Position numbers and translations under genes: made by a program
The notes under the pieces: model-generated
Told to the model about the DNA's origin: nothing
The model's input: the letters and a program-made list of their open reading frames with translations, nothing else
Database searches by the model: none
Part shown: positions 1 to 10,791 of the stretch, one piece after another
How the letters are laid out: every line of letters starts with the position of its first letter
Position numbering within the stretch: the stretch's first letter is position 1
DNA from: Azorinus chamasolen
Lineage: Eukaryota > Mollusca > Bivalvia > Cardiida > Solecurtidae
Direction: 5' to 3'
DNA length: 64,000 nucleotides
Assembly: GCA_963576725.1 (NCBI GenBank)
Contig: OY755240.1
Span: 57,598,633-57,662,632, forward strand

Positions 1-577
1 AAAATAAGTTTTGGGCATTTTAACCTTAAATAAATTGCCACACGTTTCAAATAGTTTGGATCTTGATCAAATAAAAATTGTTTGGCATCTGATGATTAGA
101 TCAGAAACCAAACCATGTACTTATTTCAGTCTTCATCAACAGTGATAAGGTTAACACTCTGATAGAAATGATTTTGGCTGAAAAATTAAAATTATGCTTG
201 GATTCGACCTAGTGACCTACTTTTTCATTGGACATGACCCATTTTCAAACTTGACCTAGATTTTGTCATGACTATATTTGAGGTAAGTATGATGAAGATT
301 GACCCAAATCTGTGGCCTCTAGTGTGTTCACAGGGTTTTTGTATGATTTGACATAGTGACCTACTTTTTGACCCCACATGACGCATTATCGAACTTGACC
401 TAGATTTTGTCAAAAACAAATTTGGGGCAAGTTTTATAAAGATTTACCAAGAACTGTGGCCTCTAGTGTGTTCACAAACAAAACTAAATGGACGACAGAC
501 AGCGCACAACCAAAGCCTACGCTGGACACAGCACGATCACAATAGCTCACCATGAGCACTTTGTGCTCAGGTGAGCT
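1..577 (-). mobile_element. Core-repeat (pearl/Helentron-like) element, family B, 3'-truncated by window edge
   Basis: Read on the minus strand, this starts near 577 with a hairpin (AGCTCACCTGAGC / GCTCATGGTGAGCT) followed by the ATTGTG seen at the 5' ends of related elements, then a CG-rich linker. Two or more diverged ~150-bp core units follow ('gacctagattttgtca', 'tggcctctagtgtgttcaca'). The same units in plus orientation fill 43255-44456. No coding frame; the short ORFs inside are chance. Helentron-like class is an inference from hairpin ends plus core repeats. Confidence 0.75.
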
Positions 578-579
578 AG

Positions 580-3500
580 AAATTCTTTTGATTGGAGTTT
601 AATAGCGTTATTTGAATTCAAAATATGATCAAAGTTCACAAAAACTTTGAAGTTGAATTTAGTCTGCCTAATGCTTGTTTTAGGGGGAGATAAATAGATG
701 ATGTCAATTTGTACAAAGCGGAGTATGACGTCACTTGGGTGGGTTTTTCAGGCATTATTTTCTATATATATATATTTGTCTGATTAAAGGCCATTATGCA
801 GCGAAATCTGCAAAAGGTGTACAAAATATTGAACATTTTTTTAATAAACTGAATTTTTAAAAAATGTTTTAATTGGAGCTTAATTACGTTATTTGAATTC
901 AAAATATGTTCAAAGTTCACAAAAACCTGGATGTTGAATATAGTCTGCCTAATGCTGGTTTTAGGGGGGGGGGATAAACAGTTGATGTCAATTTTTTTAC
1001 AAAGCTGAGTATAATGTCACTTTGGTGTTTTTTTTCAAACATCAGTTTCTATATATATTTGTTTACAGGCCATTTTGCACCAACGTCTGCCAAAGGTATA
1101 CAAGATATTGAAATTTTTAGCAGACTACAACAGCAGATCATATATACTTCTAATATACAAAATATTTCACAAAAAATCTTTTAATTTGAGCCAAATTGCG
1201 TTATTTGAATTCAAAACGTGTTCAAAGTTCACAAAAACCTTGAAGTTGAATTTAGTCTGCCTAATGCTTGTTTTAGGGGGAGATAAATAGATGATGTCAA
1301 TTTGTACAAAGCGGAGTATGAGGTCACTTGGGTGGGTTTTTCAGACATTATTTTCTCTCTATATATATATTTTGTCTGCTTAAAAGCCATTTTGCACCGA
1401 AATCTGCCAGAGGTATACAAAATATTGAACATTTTAGCAGACTGCAGCAGCAGATTGTATATAGTTTTAATAAACAGAATTTTTGAAAAATGTTTTAACG
1501 AGCTTATTTGCGTTATTTGAATTCAAAATATGTTCAAAGTTCACAAAAACCTTGAAGTTGAATTAAGTCTGCCTAATGCTTGTTTTAGGGGGAGATAAAT
1601 AGATGATGTCAATTTGTACAAAGCGGAGTATGAGGTCACTTGGGTGGGTTTTTCAGACATTATTTTCTCTCTATATATATTTTGTCTGCTTAAAGGCCAT
1701 TTTGCACCGAAATCTGCTAGAGGTATACAAAATATTGAACATTTTAGCGGACTGCAGCAGCAGATCGTATATATTTTTAATGAACAGAATTTTTAAAAAA
1801 TGTTTTAATTGGAGCTTAATTACGTTATTTGAATTCAAAATATGTCAAAGTTCACAAAAACCTGGATGTTGAATTTAGTCTGCCTAATGCTGGTTTTAGG
1901 GGGGGGGGATAAACAGTTGATGGCAATTTGTACAAAGCTGAGTATGATGTCACTTTGGTGGGTTTTATTCAAACATCAGATTCTATATATATTTGCTTAC
2001 AGGCCATTTTTCACCACCGTCTGCCAAAGGTAAACAAGATATTGAAATTTTTAGCAGACCACAATAGCAGATCATATATATTTTTAATATACAATTTTTT
2101 TCACAAAAAATCTTTTAATTTGAGCCAAATTGCGTTATTTGAATTCAAAATGTGTTCAAAGTTCACAAAAACCTTGAAGTTGAATTAAGTCTGCCTAATG
2201 CTTGTTTTAGGGGGAGATAAATAGATGATGTCAATTTGTACAAAGCGGAGTATGAGGTCACTTGGGTGGGCTTTTCAGACATTATTTTCTCTCTCTATAT
2301 ATATTTTGTCTGCTTAAAGGCCATATTGCACTGAAATCTGCCAGAGGTATACAAAATATTGAACATTTTAGCAGACTGCAGCAGCAGATTGCATATAGTT
2401 TTAATAAACAGAATTTTTAAAAAATGTTTTAACGAGCTTATTTGCGTTATTTGAATTCAAAATATGTTCAAAGTTCACAAAAACCTTGAAGTTGAATTTA
2501 GTCTGCCTAATGCTTGTTTTAGGGGGAGATAAATAGATGATGTCGATTTGTGCAAAGCGGAGTATGAGGTCACTTGGGTGGGTTTTTCAGACATTATTTT
2601 CTATATATATATTTTGTCTGCTTAAAGGCCATTTTGCACCGAAATCTGCCAGAGGTATACAAAATATTGAACATTTTAGCAGACTGCAGCAGCAGATCGT
2701 ATATATTTTTAATGAACAGAATTTTTAAAAAATGTTTTAATTGGAGCTTAATTAATTACGTTATTTGAATTCAAAATATGTCAAAGTTCACAAAAACCTG
2801 AATGTTGAAATAAGTCTGCCTAATGCTGGTTTTAGGGGGGGGGGGGGGGGGATAAACAGTTGATGGCAATTTGTACAAAGCTGAGTATGATGTCACTTTG
2901 GTGAACAAAGTTCACAAAAACCTGAATGTTGAATTTAGTCTGCCTAATGCTGGTTTTAGGGGGGCGGGGGATAAACAGTTGAAGGCAATTTGTATAAAGC
3001 TGAGTATGATGTCACTTTGGTGGGTTTTATTCAAACATCAGATTCTATATATATTTGCTTACAGGCCATTTTTCACCACCGTCTGCCAAAGGTAAACAAG
3101 ATATTGACATTTTTAGCAGACCACAACAGCAGATCATATATATTTTTAATATACAAAATTTTTCAGAAAAAATCTTTTAATTTGAGCCAAATTTCGTTAT
3201 TTGAATTCAAAACGTGTTCAAAGTTCACAAAAACCTTGAAGTTGAATTTAGTCTGCCTAATGCTTGTTTTAGGGGGAGATAAATAGATGATGTCAATTTG
3301 TACAAAGCTGAGTATAAGGTCACTTGGGTGGGTTTTTCAGACATCATTTTCTATATACATATATATATTTGTCTGCTTAAAGGCCATTTCGCACCGACAT
3401 CTGCCAAAGGTATACAAGATATTGAAAATTTTCGCAGACTGCAGCAGCAGATCATATATATTTTTAATAAACAAAATTTAAAAAATATATATATTTTAAC

Positions 3501-3605
3501 GAGCTTATTTGCGTTATTTGAATGCAAAATATGTTCAAAGTTCACAAAAATCTGGAAGTTGAATAGTCTGCCTAATAGTGCTTGTTTAAGGGGAGTTGTC
3601 CAACT
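580..3605. repeat. Satellite array, ~312-bp monomers in a three-monomer higher-order repeat
   Basis: About ten tandem monomers can be aligned on the shared word GTTATTTGAATTCAAAA, at about 607, 888, 1200, 1512, 1824, 2134, 2446, 2760, 3196 and 3513, spacing 310-314 except at the ends and one enlarged unit. Three subtypes recur in fixed order: C ('ttggagcttaatta' before the word and a long G run after 'ctggttttag'), A ('tttgagccaaat') and B ('aacgagcttattt'). The sequence reads B-C-A-B-C-A-B-C-A-B, so the true period is about 936 bp. ORFs of 60-109 codons in the array are by-products and repeat with it. Confidence 0.9.
2780..3022. repeat. Partial monomer duplication inside the satellite array
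   Basis: Within the eighth monomer a ~124-bp piece ('caaagttcacaaaaacctga' through the G run to 'gtcactttggtg') occurs twice in a row, lengthening the monomer spacing from ~312 to 436. The two copies have G runs of different length and small differences ('gatggcaatttgtac' versus 'gaaggcaatttgtat'). Confidence 0.8.
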
Positions 3606-3718
3606 CGACTTTAAAAAACATATGTAAATTATATGTATTTTTTTTTCTTTATATAATAAATGTACGTGAAGGTTTTATATGATGATGTACTGATGTACAA
3701 GTCAATAAAAGTATGTTC

Positions 3719-3968
3719 TTAACCCTTTCCCTGTTCTGTATTTAGGCCAAATTTCAATACCTACCTAATATTCATTAACAAAGTAGTTATAAACAAATAT
3801 GGAAGGTGGAACATTGTAGACATTTCAGAAAGTAACATAACAGATCTATAAAATTCCATTAGCAAACAGAGCAGACCCTGATCAGACGGCTCCTCTAAGA
3901 GCCATCTGATCTGGGTCTGCTCTGTTCGTAAATGGGTGAAAACACGTTTATATGAGGGAAAGGGTTAA
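3719..3968. mobile_element. TTAA-flanked MITE, family A, complete 250-bp copy
   Basis: Starts TTAACCCTTTCCC and ends in the exact reverse complement GGGAAAGGGTTAA. The interior holds a hairpin of the form GCAAACAGAGCAGACC...GGTCTGCTCTGTTCG with GATCAGACGG and CCATCTGATC arms. Length is exactly 250 bp, as is the reverse copy at 22347. TTAA target duplication plus CCC/GGG ends is the piggyBac-type signature; the superfamily is inferred, since no transposase is present. Confidence 0.85.
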
Positions 3969-4013
3969 TGCTGAAATTATAGCATGTTTCTCATTTCTTT
4001 GTAATGATTTCAG

Positions 4014-4070
4014 CAAGTGATGAAAGTGATGAGAATGAAAAGCTTATGCCTGTTAAGATAGAAACATCAG
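4014..4070 (+). CDS. Internal coding exon, unrecognised protein (exon 1 of 3 visible)
   Basis: 57-nt exon between a good acceptor (TGATTTCAG) and a strong donor (GTAAGT). Only one frame is open; after two completing bases it reads SDESDENEKLMPVKIETS and leaves one base (G). The peptide is acidic and Ser-rich, a linker type. Its phase fits the exon at 5598 (G+AA gives Glu), so I place it in the same gene; earlier exons would lie left of the window. Alternative: such acidic stretches also occur in the TAF1 N-terminal half, and the same phase would also join to the TAF1 exon at 35556, so membership is not certain. Confidence 0.55.
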
Positions 4071-5597
4071 GTAAGTTTAATGTTAAATTTATTAAGAAAT
4101 TACAACCCCTTAAACATTTAGGGAATTAAACAGCTTTTATCAGTGCATAGATTAGGATCGGGACGGGCGGTGCGCACTTTTCCTGTTGAAAATCTTAACT
4201 GCGTATCAAGTTTCATCAGTCTGAAATATACTCAAATATTTTTTGCCTATACCAACCTTTAAAATTATAGTGAAAGCTATTCACGTTGAAATCGCATACC
4301 CGTTGAGTATCGAAATTATACCACTACTGATTGGAGTAATCTCCCTTATTTAATATCCATCCATAAAAATTCGAGAGTAACCAAAACCACATCTTATGTC
4401 TAGGTATAAAAGGCAGACTTTTGCCTTGTTGTTTGTGATAGCTAGATAGGCTCTGTATTCGATATTTTAACACGCATGTACGCTGTAGCAAACATCTTAA
4501 CATATTAAGATAGTGAAACATTATTTAAGAATAAATCTATGCGGAATGATTGAAATTATGTTTTGTAAAACTTTTAACCACTGGTCCCATTTAAGCCTTT
4601 CCAGACGACAGATTTACACCACACCAAAGGTTCAAAATCAATAACAACAAAAAGGTACAGTTGGTAGATTTATCTATCTGTCAGAGGCTGAAAAAATGCC
4701 ACCAGAAAAGCAAATTTTTTGCCAACAAATGCTCCAAAGCAGAACATAATGGTGAAATACTTCCCAGTCCCTAAAGTTGTGAACAATAATATACCAGATT
4801 TGAGTATAAATACACAAGACCAGTTTGATATATAATCTTGATTCAAACGTTGAACAAGTTGACCCAGGCATTTCTAGTCAATCAACCAATGAATATATTG
4901 AAGAGTAGGCTTGTTTGCAAGAAATAGATTGCTTATATATCTTTTCAAGAAATGAGCTTTTCAGTGTTACCAGGGATGTTCTGTTACTGATAAATAATAA
5001 GCTTTATTGAATAAAACATTCATTACAGATCTTATATACATGTACTGTACTCAGAAAGCTGCGTACAAACCATGACCATGAAAATCAAAATGTGACCTAC
5101 ATTCGCAGACAACCACCTCAAATTTGACTCATCTCAAAAACTTGTTGCAAGGAACATTCATCAAGATTCACTCATTGATGTACTCAGAAATTGGAAATGT
5201 GACCTACATTTGCAAACCACGAACTTGAAATTTTACATTCGCAGGCCATGACCTTGAAATTTTACTCTTCCAAAGATTCATTCATTACTGTTCTCAGAAA
5301 GCTGGGGAAAAGTACCACGACCTTGAAATTTGAAAAAAAGACCTACATTTGCAGACCACGACCTTGAAATTTGACTGGTCTCGAGACTTTGTTGCAAGGA
5401 ACAGCTGTATGAAGTTTCAGTAAAATCCAATCAGTACTTTGCTAAAAAAACTGCGGACAATTACTCAGAACACTGTGTACAAGCAACGCACAGACTAGGA
5501 CCTTGACATTTGTTAACATGACCTACATTTGCCGAGTACCACTTCACTTCCCATAAAAATATTGCAGCATCTGCAATCTTAACTTTATATATTACAG
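4071..5597 (+). other. Intron with diverged tandem repeats
   Basis: AT-rich sequence between two phase-matched exons. 5050-5540 holds three to four diverged copies of a ~130-bp unit marked by 'gtgacctacatttgcaga' and 'accttgaaatttgac', related in style to the core-repeat elements elsewhere but without their hairpin ends. Nothing else is recognised. Confidence 0.5.
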
Positions 5598-5687
5598 AAA
5601 GGTTTTCTTGGACCACTAGACAAACAAAAGAGGTGGTCCAATACTTCAAAAAGTGGGTGCATCAGCCAAGAGGAAATAGTTTACCAA
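5598..5687 (+). CDS. Internal coding exon, unrecognised protein (exon 2 of 3)
   Basis: 90-nt exon between ATATATTACAG and GTAAGT. In the frame set by the previous exon it reads RFSWTTRQTKEVVQYFKKW then VHQPRGNSLP and leaves one base. The pattern aromatic-Trp-Thr...Val-x-x-Tyr-Phe-x-x-Trp followed by a Leu-Pro-Ser-Lys turn resembles a short C-terminal module I recall from many uncharacterised bivalve and fish proteins; this is recognition from memory, not a search. A second frame is also open (KGFLGPLDKQKRW...), but it does not match the phase of either neighbour. Confidence 0.55.
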
Positions 5688-6968
5688 GTAAGTTCAAATG
5701 CTTCTGTACCAAAACAAACAAAATATGTCATTCTTTGTTTTTATTTTCCCATAATTTAACAATTAACAAGCAAATCAGGGTTCGTCAGTAACTCTTTTTT
5801 CACTAGACCTTCGGGCTAGTTTCCTGCAAACATTACTAGACCGAACCAAAAAGTGACTAGACCAAACAGAAACCACTAAAGCAGTTAAACTTTCTCAATC
5901 ATAACTAAACTTAGCAAGAGAAGTGTTACATGAAGCTGTTCATATGACATCTGAATAGTGTTCTCAAAAGCCAACATTGTGAAAAGAGTGTGCAGGCACT
6001 CGCAGGTACCTTTTTTCATTACCTTTACGAATTGCGCTCGAAACTTTCCTTTCTATCATTTCGCTACTTAAAATGTGAATATAACAAGCATCAGTCCAGC
6101 CCAGAATCTGAGAGTGTCTATTCTAAGATTAAAAAATGATGGGGGAATTTTACTGAAAATTCCGATATTACACCAACTTATGAGATTTTGCCTTTTTTGT
6201 CTATATAGAAAAAGCCCCCTCCCATGAAAAATATGGGGGGGGGAATTTTAAATAAAGTGGGCAAATCCCCCAATCCCTCACCCTAGAATAGACACTGATT
6301 GAATCAATTTTTTTTTTAAAAAACTTTGTTAGATCTTGATGACCCAAGGATCAATCCTGCCAAGTTTGATAAAAATCAGACCAGTAGTTTAAGAGATGTT
6401 GATTTAAGAAATTGTTGACGACAAATGGACAACGATGGAAGGCTCTAAATAAACACCAAGAATTTTAGTGTTTGACCAACTTACAGATAATGTCACAATT
6501 TGTCTTGAGGAAACATGTCTAACACATTATTGAACAGTATAGTACAGTCGAGTCCCGATTATCCGAAGTGCCCGGAACCAGCATTCAAAATCAAACAACC
6601 CATGGTTTAGAATAATGCAAACCTATCAAAATTATTTTAAAAAAGATTATGATCTGTAACCATCGTAAACAGAACAGTTTTTGCTATCGTTCGAACTTGG
6701 CCTTGATTTTGTCAAGAACAAAATTTAGAGCAAGTTTGATGAAGATTTAATCAAGGCCGCTAGAGTGATAACAAATTATTGTGGACGGCCGGACGCCGGA
6801 AGAAAGGCGATCCTAATAGCTCATCAACATTAAAATACAATTAACCAGTACATAAACAGCTTCCATTTATTCTCTGTTTTCAATTGAACTTCATGTGTCA
6901 AATGGACTAGGAGGATTGAGTCGAATTAAAGTCTTGATAATAATTAAATGTTGAAATTTAATTTCCAG
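5688..6968 (+). other. Intron with repeat fragments
   Basis: Contains a lone TA-element end at about 6545 (CAGTCGAGTCCCGATTATCC), a fragment of core-repeat family B at 6690-6830 ('cttggccttgattttgtcaa' plus a CG-rich linker), and a G-rich stretch at 6235. No exon recognised. Confidence 0.45.
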
Positions 6969-7018
6969 GCAAAATTGAGATGCAGGATTTTTTAGCAATG
7001 CACGCTGAGTGGAGATGA
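6969..7018 (+). CDS. Terminal coding exon, unrecognised protein (exon 3 of 3), ends at a TGA
   Basis: Acceptor TAATTTCCAG; the split codon A+GC gives Ser, then KIEMQDFLAMHAEWR and TGA at 7016-7018. With exon 2 this makes LPSKIEMQDFLAMH, a continuous Leu-Pro-Ser-Lys...Phe-Leu module. The same frame stays open for another 29 codons after the TGA to a TAA at 7106-7108 (TYKQLRTKTMNEQRKHQRLR...), and this part has the basic, Tyr/Trp-x-x-Leu-Arg-x-Lys-x-x-Asn look expected for the end of the module. The TGA may be a disabling mutation (for example from CGA) or the true stop. Confidence 0.5.
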
Positions 7019-7108
7019 ACATATAAACAACTGAGAACAAAAACCATGAACGAGCAAAGGAAACACCAGAGACTGAGGCGCTTGAAGTTGAAGGAGTTGG
7101 TCGGATAA
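7019..7108 (+). pseudogene. Open extension of the terminal exon beyond the TGA
   Basis: In frame with 6969-7018; 29 sense codons then TAA. The composition is strongly basic and coding-like, unlike the AT-rich sequence after it. Either 3' UTR that happens to be open, or the original C-terminus cut off by the TGA. I favour the second weakly. Confidence 0.35.
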
Positions 7109-7344
7109 AAGTTTATGCTATTCAGTATACCATAATTTAAAATTTGCTATAGGATTCAATGCTATGACTCTATCCCTTTGACATTCGATAACTTTTGATG
7201 TTTTGCTTCAATTTAAACAAAATTTGCAGTGGTATTTAAGATTGCTTCAAGCTATAGACTAAAATGGAAATTACATATTGGATGGTCTCGTGTAGTATGC
7301 CTGTTAGTTGGAAAATGCAAAATGGTATTTTACAGAAAAATGCA

Positions 7345-8142
7345 TAATTTTTATACCCCCCTTTTGAAAAAAAAACGAGGTATATTGCTTTGCACATGTC
7401 GGTCTGTCTATCGGTAGATCGATGGTTTCCGAACGATAACTAATAAACGACTTGGCATAGAATCTTCAAACTTGCTGTAGTGGTTGGTCATGACAAGTAG
7501 ATGACCCCTATAGTTTTTAAGGTCACTAGATCAAAGGTCAAAGTCACAATGACCTAAAATGGTGAAATAGTTTCCAATCAGTAACTTCTCAAGGGTTTGA
7601 CACGGGATCTTCAAACTTGCTGTAGTGGTTGGTCATGACAACAAGATGACCCCTAATGTTTTTGAGGTCACTAGGTCAAAGGTTAAAGTCACCATGACCT
7701 TAACTGGTTAAATGGTTTCCGATCAATAACTGCTCAAGTGTTTGGCTTAGAATCTTCAAATTAACAGCTAGATGACTCCTATTGATTTTGAGGTCACTAG
7801 GTAAAAGGTCAAGGTCATCATGATCTTAACTGATGAAATGGTTTCCAATTAATAACTGCTCAATTGTTTGGTTTGGGATCTTCAAACTTGCTGTGGTAGT
7901 TGGTAGTTAGCACTAGATGACCCCTATAGTTGTTGAGGTCACTAGGTCAAAGGTCAAGGTCACCATGACCTTAACTTGTGAAATGTTTTCAGATCAATAA
8001 ATGATCAGTGGTTTGGCTTAGGCTCTTCAAAGTTGCTGCGGTGATTTGTCATGACCACTAGATGACCTCTATAGTTGAGGTCACTAACTCAAAGGTCAGC
8101 GGGTCTGGGGGTATACATGTTTTACAAACATCTCTTGTCTAA
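7345..8142 (+). mobile_element. Core-repeat element, family E
   Basis: 5' end has an imperfect hairpin (ATACCCCCC ... GAGGTATATTGC). The body has about four ~160-bp units ('cttcaaacttgctgtagtgg', 'aggtcactaggtcaaaggtc', 'aatggtttccgatcaataac'). The 3' end is a hairpin ACATGTTTTACAAACAT followed by CTCTTGTC. No coding sequence. Related copy at 36960-38128. Confidence 0.75.
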
Positions 8143-8804
8143 TTTTGATTTTTATGCCCCCAAGATCTTATCTGGGAGGCATATTGTTTTTGCCTTGTCT
8201 GTTTGTTTATCAGCAACTTTAATATTAGTCCTAACTTTTTAGTCAGTACAGATAGAGACTTGATATTTGGCATGCATATGTATATCATTAAGCCGCACAT
8301 TTTGAGGGGTAACATGTCAAGGTCAAGGTCATCCTTAAAGGTCAAAAGTCAAATATATGGGTCAAATCACTGACTTTAACATTGGCCATAACCTTTGGAC
8401 CAGTAGAGATAGAGACTTGATATTTCGCATGCTTGTGTATCTTATGAAGTTGCACATTTTCAGGGGTGACATGTCAAGTTCATTCTTCAGGGTCAAAGGT
8501 CAAATTGTCTGTTTATCTGTAGCTTTAACATTGGTCATAACTTTTGAGCCAGTACAGATAGAGACTTGATATTTGGCATGCATATGTATCTCATAAAGCC
8601 CCACATTTTGAGGGTGACATGTCAAGATCAAGGTCATCCTTAAAGGTCAGAGGTCAAACATATGGGTCAAATCACAGACTTTAAAATTGGCCATAACTTT
8701 TGAACCAGTACAGATAGAGACTTGATATGTGGCATGCTTGTGTATCTCATAAAGCTGCACAGTTTGAGGGGTGACATGTCAATGTCATCCTTCAGGGTCA
8801 AAGG

Positions 8805-9936
8805 TAAGGGTGAAACGATTAATCGCGATGTGAATTGAACCGCGATCTTTTGCCCTCGATTCGGTTCGGTTCAATTCGGTTCAGCAGATCTCATTTTCGA
8901 TTCGATTTTTATTATAAAAGGCTAGCTTCTTAATGATTGGTAGTGAAATGAAACTAACCTGTGAAAATTCGCCGTGAAAAGTCGTAATACTTGTTTTCCC
9001 GCATTAGAGCTGTCAAAACAAACATACTTATCGAATTCTGATAGACTCAAATCGATTGGATGAAGGCCGACTATTTTAGCCAATCAAATAACACGTTGTA
9101 ATCGTTGCACTTAATCTGATCGTCTGGGCGCTTTATTCAAGCGTCTTTGTGTTCTCTCAAAATGTCGGATGCTGAAGCTGTCAATCTACGTGCTACCCCG
9201 AAAAACTCTCGCTCCAAATGTGGAGATTTCAGATTTCGCGAGAGCAACAACACAAATAAACCAACATGTAAGATTATTTTACAAATATTCTCTGCAACAC
9301 GGGAAATACGACGAATCTGTCATATCGTATGAACGGAAACACAGTATTGCATTTACGTTTCGTCTTCTTCCAGTAAACTTGGTTGCAAATTTGTGTATGC
9401 GTAACGTTTATGAAGCTGTGTATTGATAACTGGCTAAAACTTTACTCGCAGCACCGTCTTGTGCTTTTTGCTCAGAGACAGGGAGATGTCATATCTCTCT
9501 TCAACTGATAGCTATCTGTACCAGTTGAAGAGAGACATGACATCTCTTCCAAGTGCTCAAATTCTTTTTTCAGAAAAACCTACATGTTCTACAGAGTTCA
9601 GCTGTTTAGTCAATTAGACAATTAGCCAAGACTGATTATGTTAGTGTTACCATTTTACTTGGTTTTAGTGACCAGTTATAAAAAAGAACTTCCAAAAACA
9701 AACTGCAGAAAGGTTTGACAGTTAAAGTCAGATATATCTGACTAGGCTATTATGATTTTTCCACCTGTATATGTCCAAGCATTCTGTTTTCAGAGCTGTT
9801 TATGCACAGTATTTATTCTACATAGTGCATTCTTTTTATTACAATCTTAAATCGAATCGAATCGAAAATAATCGAATCGTGTTGTAAAAAATCGAAATCG
9901 AATCGAATCGAAATTTTTTGAATCGTTTCACCCCTA
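8805..9936 (+). mobile_element. hAT-type DNA transposon, decayed, with exact 8-bp target duplication
   Basis: Ends are TAAGGGTGAAACGATT and, inverted, TAGGGGTGAAACGATT. It is flanked on both sides by GTCAAAGG (8797-8804 and 9937-9944), which is single-copy in intact family D units, so the insertion site is certain. Subterminal regions carry the many ATCGAATCG words usual in such elements. A palindrome lies at 9470-9550. The interior keeps the start of a transposase frame (see 9162-9345) but no catalytic region is visible. Confidence 0.85.
9162..9345 (+). pseudogene. Remnant of hAT transposase N-terminus (BED-type zinc finger)
   Basis: An ATG at 9162 opens MSDAEAVNLRATPKNSRSKC then GDFRFRESNNTNKPTCKI. 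After a one-base phase change, the frame from 9302 reads GNTTNLSYRMNGNT. 'FRFRES...NKPTCKI' followed by 'GNTTNL' is the order found in BED fingers of hAT transposases (aromatic core, Cys pair, G-N-T-T-N-L, then His pair). One Cys and the final His residues are not in place, and the frame is broken, so this is a dead copy. It sits inside a correctly bounded hAT element, which supports the call. Confidence 0.6.
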
Positions 9937-10360
9937 GTCAAAGGTCACCAACATCAAATTGGCAATAACTTTTGAACAAAAGAGATAGAGTCTTGATATT
10001 TGGTATGCATGTGTATCTCATGAAGCTGCACAGTTTGGGGGTGACATGTCAAGGTCATCTTTCAGGGTCAAAGGTCACCGACTTTAATATTGGCCATAAT
10101 TTTTGAACCAGTAGAGATAGACTTGATAGTTGGTATACATGTGTTTCTCATTTGGCTGCACAGTTTGAGGGGTGACATGTCAAGGTCAGCCTTCATGATC
10201 AAAGGTCACCAACATTAACATTGGCCATAACCTTTGAACCAGTAGAGATACAGATTTGATATTTGGTATGCATGTGTACCCCATGAAGCACATGTATGAA
10301 AGTACTATGGGAACAGCTTCCTATATTGCAATTAAAATATTCCCACAGTAAAAGAATCTT

Positions 10361-10700
10361 CAGAGATGCTGCCAGGATTTCAATTTGGTGGGGGAAATCC
10401 CCCATCAAATAAAAGAAAGTGGGGGACCTACTGGGGGGGGGGGGCAGTTAACGGAAAATTCAATGGCTTGGATCAAAGTTGGAGAAAATGCCCATTATGT
10501 ATAAGGGATATTTGAGAATTAATAGACATGTGTCTGTGTGTGTTGAAAGTAAGAAAACTTGATCTAATATGTTTACTTACAAATGCCCGTTAACTCCCCC
10601 CCCCCCACACACACACTTCCCAGTAGGTCCCCCACTTTATTTTTATTTGATGGGGGATTTCCCTCACCAAATTGAAATCCTGGCAGCATCTCTGAAAACA
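10361..10700. repeat. Foldback (long inverted repeat) element
   Basis: The left arm (10361-10455, 'atgctgccaggatttcaatt...gtgggggacctactgggg' to 'cagttaacgg') returns inverted at 10585-10700 ('ccgttaactcccc...cagtaggtcccccacttt...aaatcctggcagcat'). The arms are ~100-110 bp with a ~130-bp spacer, and G/C runs of unequal length lie in each arm. Confidence 0.75.
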
Positions 10701-10791
10701 TCAAAAATTATTGAACGTCAAAGAGGTAGAATCATAACATTGAGCCCTATGGAAATCTATATTTGTGATCCATAGCAAATTTTGAGTAGTA

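Larger units (their letters stand above)
8148..10265 (+). mobile_element. Core-repeat element, family D, split by a hAT element
   Basis: Begins with the hairpin ATGCCCCCAAG...TGGGAGGCATATTG, followed by 'tttgccttgtctgtttg'. Core units of ~155 bp carry 'taacttttgaaccagtagag', 'gacttgatatttggcatgc' and 'tgacatgtcaaggtcatcct'. The unit series is interrupted at 8805-9936 and resumes at 9937. The usual hairpin plus TCTTGTT end is missing, so the copy is 3'-truncated near 10265. Confidence 0.75.

Noticed and set aside
1075..3627. Many ORFs of 60-109 codons in the first 3.6 kb that look like a repeated protein family (KILKFLADYNSRSYI and similar).
   Set aside because: They are the satellite monomer read in frame; they recur with each monomer, have no splice or start context, and lie in different frames in different monomers.
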